From the NCBI GenBank assembly GCA_947589615.1, contig CANQBU010000020.1:1-13607 (forward strand): 13,607 nt of DNA. Reading direction: 5' to 3'. This document shows positions 13,581-13,607 of the stretch, one piece after another. A program made the translations under genes and the position numbers. The notes under the pieces are model-generated. The model saw nothing but the letters and a program-made list of their open reading frames with translations, searched no databases and was not told where the DNA came from. The DNA is from an uncultured Clostridia bacterium. GTDB taxonomy: Bacteria; Bacillota; Clostridia; Christensenellales; UBA1242. The stretch's first letter is position 1. The number at the start of each line of letters is the position of its first letter.

Positions 13581-13607
13581 ATAAACGCTAACTTGGAAAG
13601 AGTTAGA

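Noticed and set aside
1..13607. CRISPR array, insertion sequence, tRNA/rRNA gene or phage region
   Set aside because: No regularly spaced repeats, transposase or integrase motifs, or tRNA/rRNA signatures were seen; base composition looks uniform throughout.

Overview
The window is AT-rich chromosomal DNA, with genes packed on both strands. Strong AGGAGG-type ribosome sites, TTGACA/TATAAT-type promoters and a Y-family polymerase paired with a YolD protein all point to a low-GC Gram-positive bacterium (Firmicutes, most likely an uncultured clostridial lineage). The sequence alone does not give a genus. I see no rRNA or tRNA gene, insertion sequence, CRISPR array or phage module.

Layout: (1) 1-2397 (+) is the 3' part of a large cell-surface protein with a transglutaminase-like domain, cut by the window edge, an Ig-like domain and a C-terminal membrane anchor. 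(2) 2538-4128 (+) is a translesion-synthesis pair, a UmuC/UvrX-like polymerase and a YolD-like protein, whose coding regions overlap. (3) 4143-4871 (-) is a FabG-like short-chain dehydrogenase that converges on that pair. (4) 5052-8840 (+) is a divergent Lon protease followed 9 nt later by an unrecognised TPR-like protein. (5) 8910-10543 (+) is an MscS-type mechanosensitive channel whose stop codon overlaps the start of a small two-helix membrane protein. (6) 10581-11075 (-) is a hypoxanthine/uracil-family DNA glycosylase, transcribed divergently from cytidylate kinase at 11171-11836 (+). (7) 12015-13397 (-) is a two-gene operon: a small, very charged protein, then a 353-residue PIN-domain protein. 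(8) The right edge holds a promoter with an A-rich upstream region, pointing out of the window, perhaps for a stable-RNA operon.

The genes form several small independent units. Two concern DNA damage (polymerase/YolD and the glycosylase), one protein quality control (Lon and TPR protein), one osmotic protection (MscS and partner), and cmk supplies nucleotide metabolism. The most unusual unit is the PIN pair. It is arranged like a toxin-antitoxin operon, with a small gene first, 3 nt between the genes and the second ribosome site overlapping the first stop. However, the PIN protein is more than twice the usual VapC length because about 165 residues lie between its first two acidic active-site residues, and the small partner resembles no antitoxin fold I know.

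Two architectural habits recur. All three convergent gene junctions carry a hairpin that can terminate transcription from both sides, twice with stop codons inside or next to the stem. Several promoters place the predicted transcription start at, or only a few bases before, the Shine-Dalgarno sequence, so their mRNA leaders should be very short.
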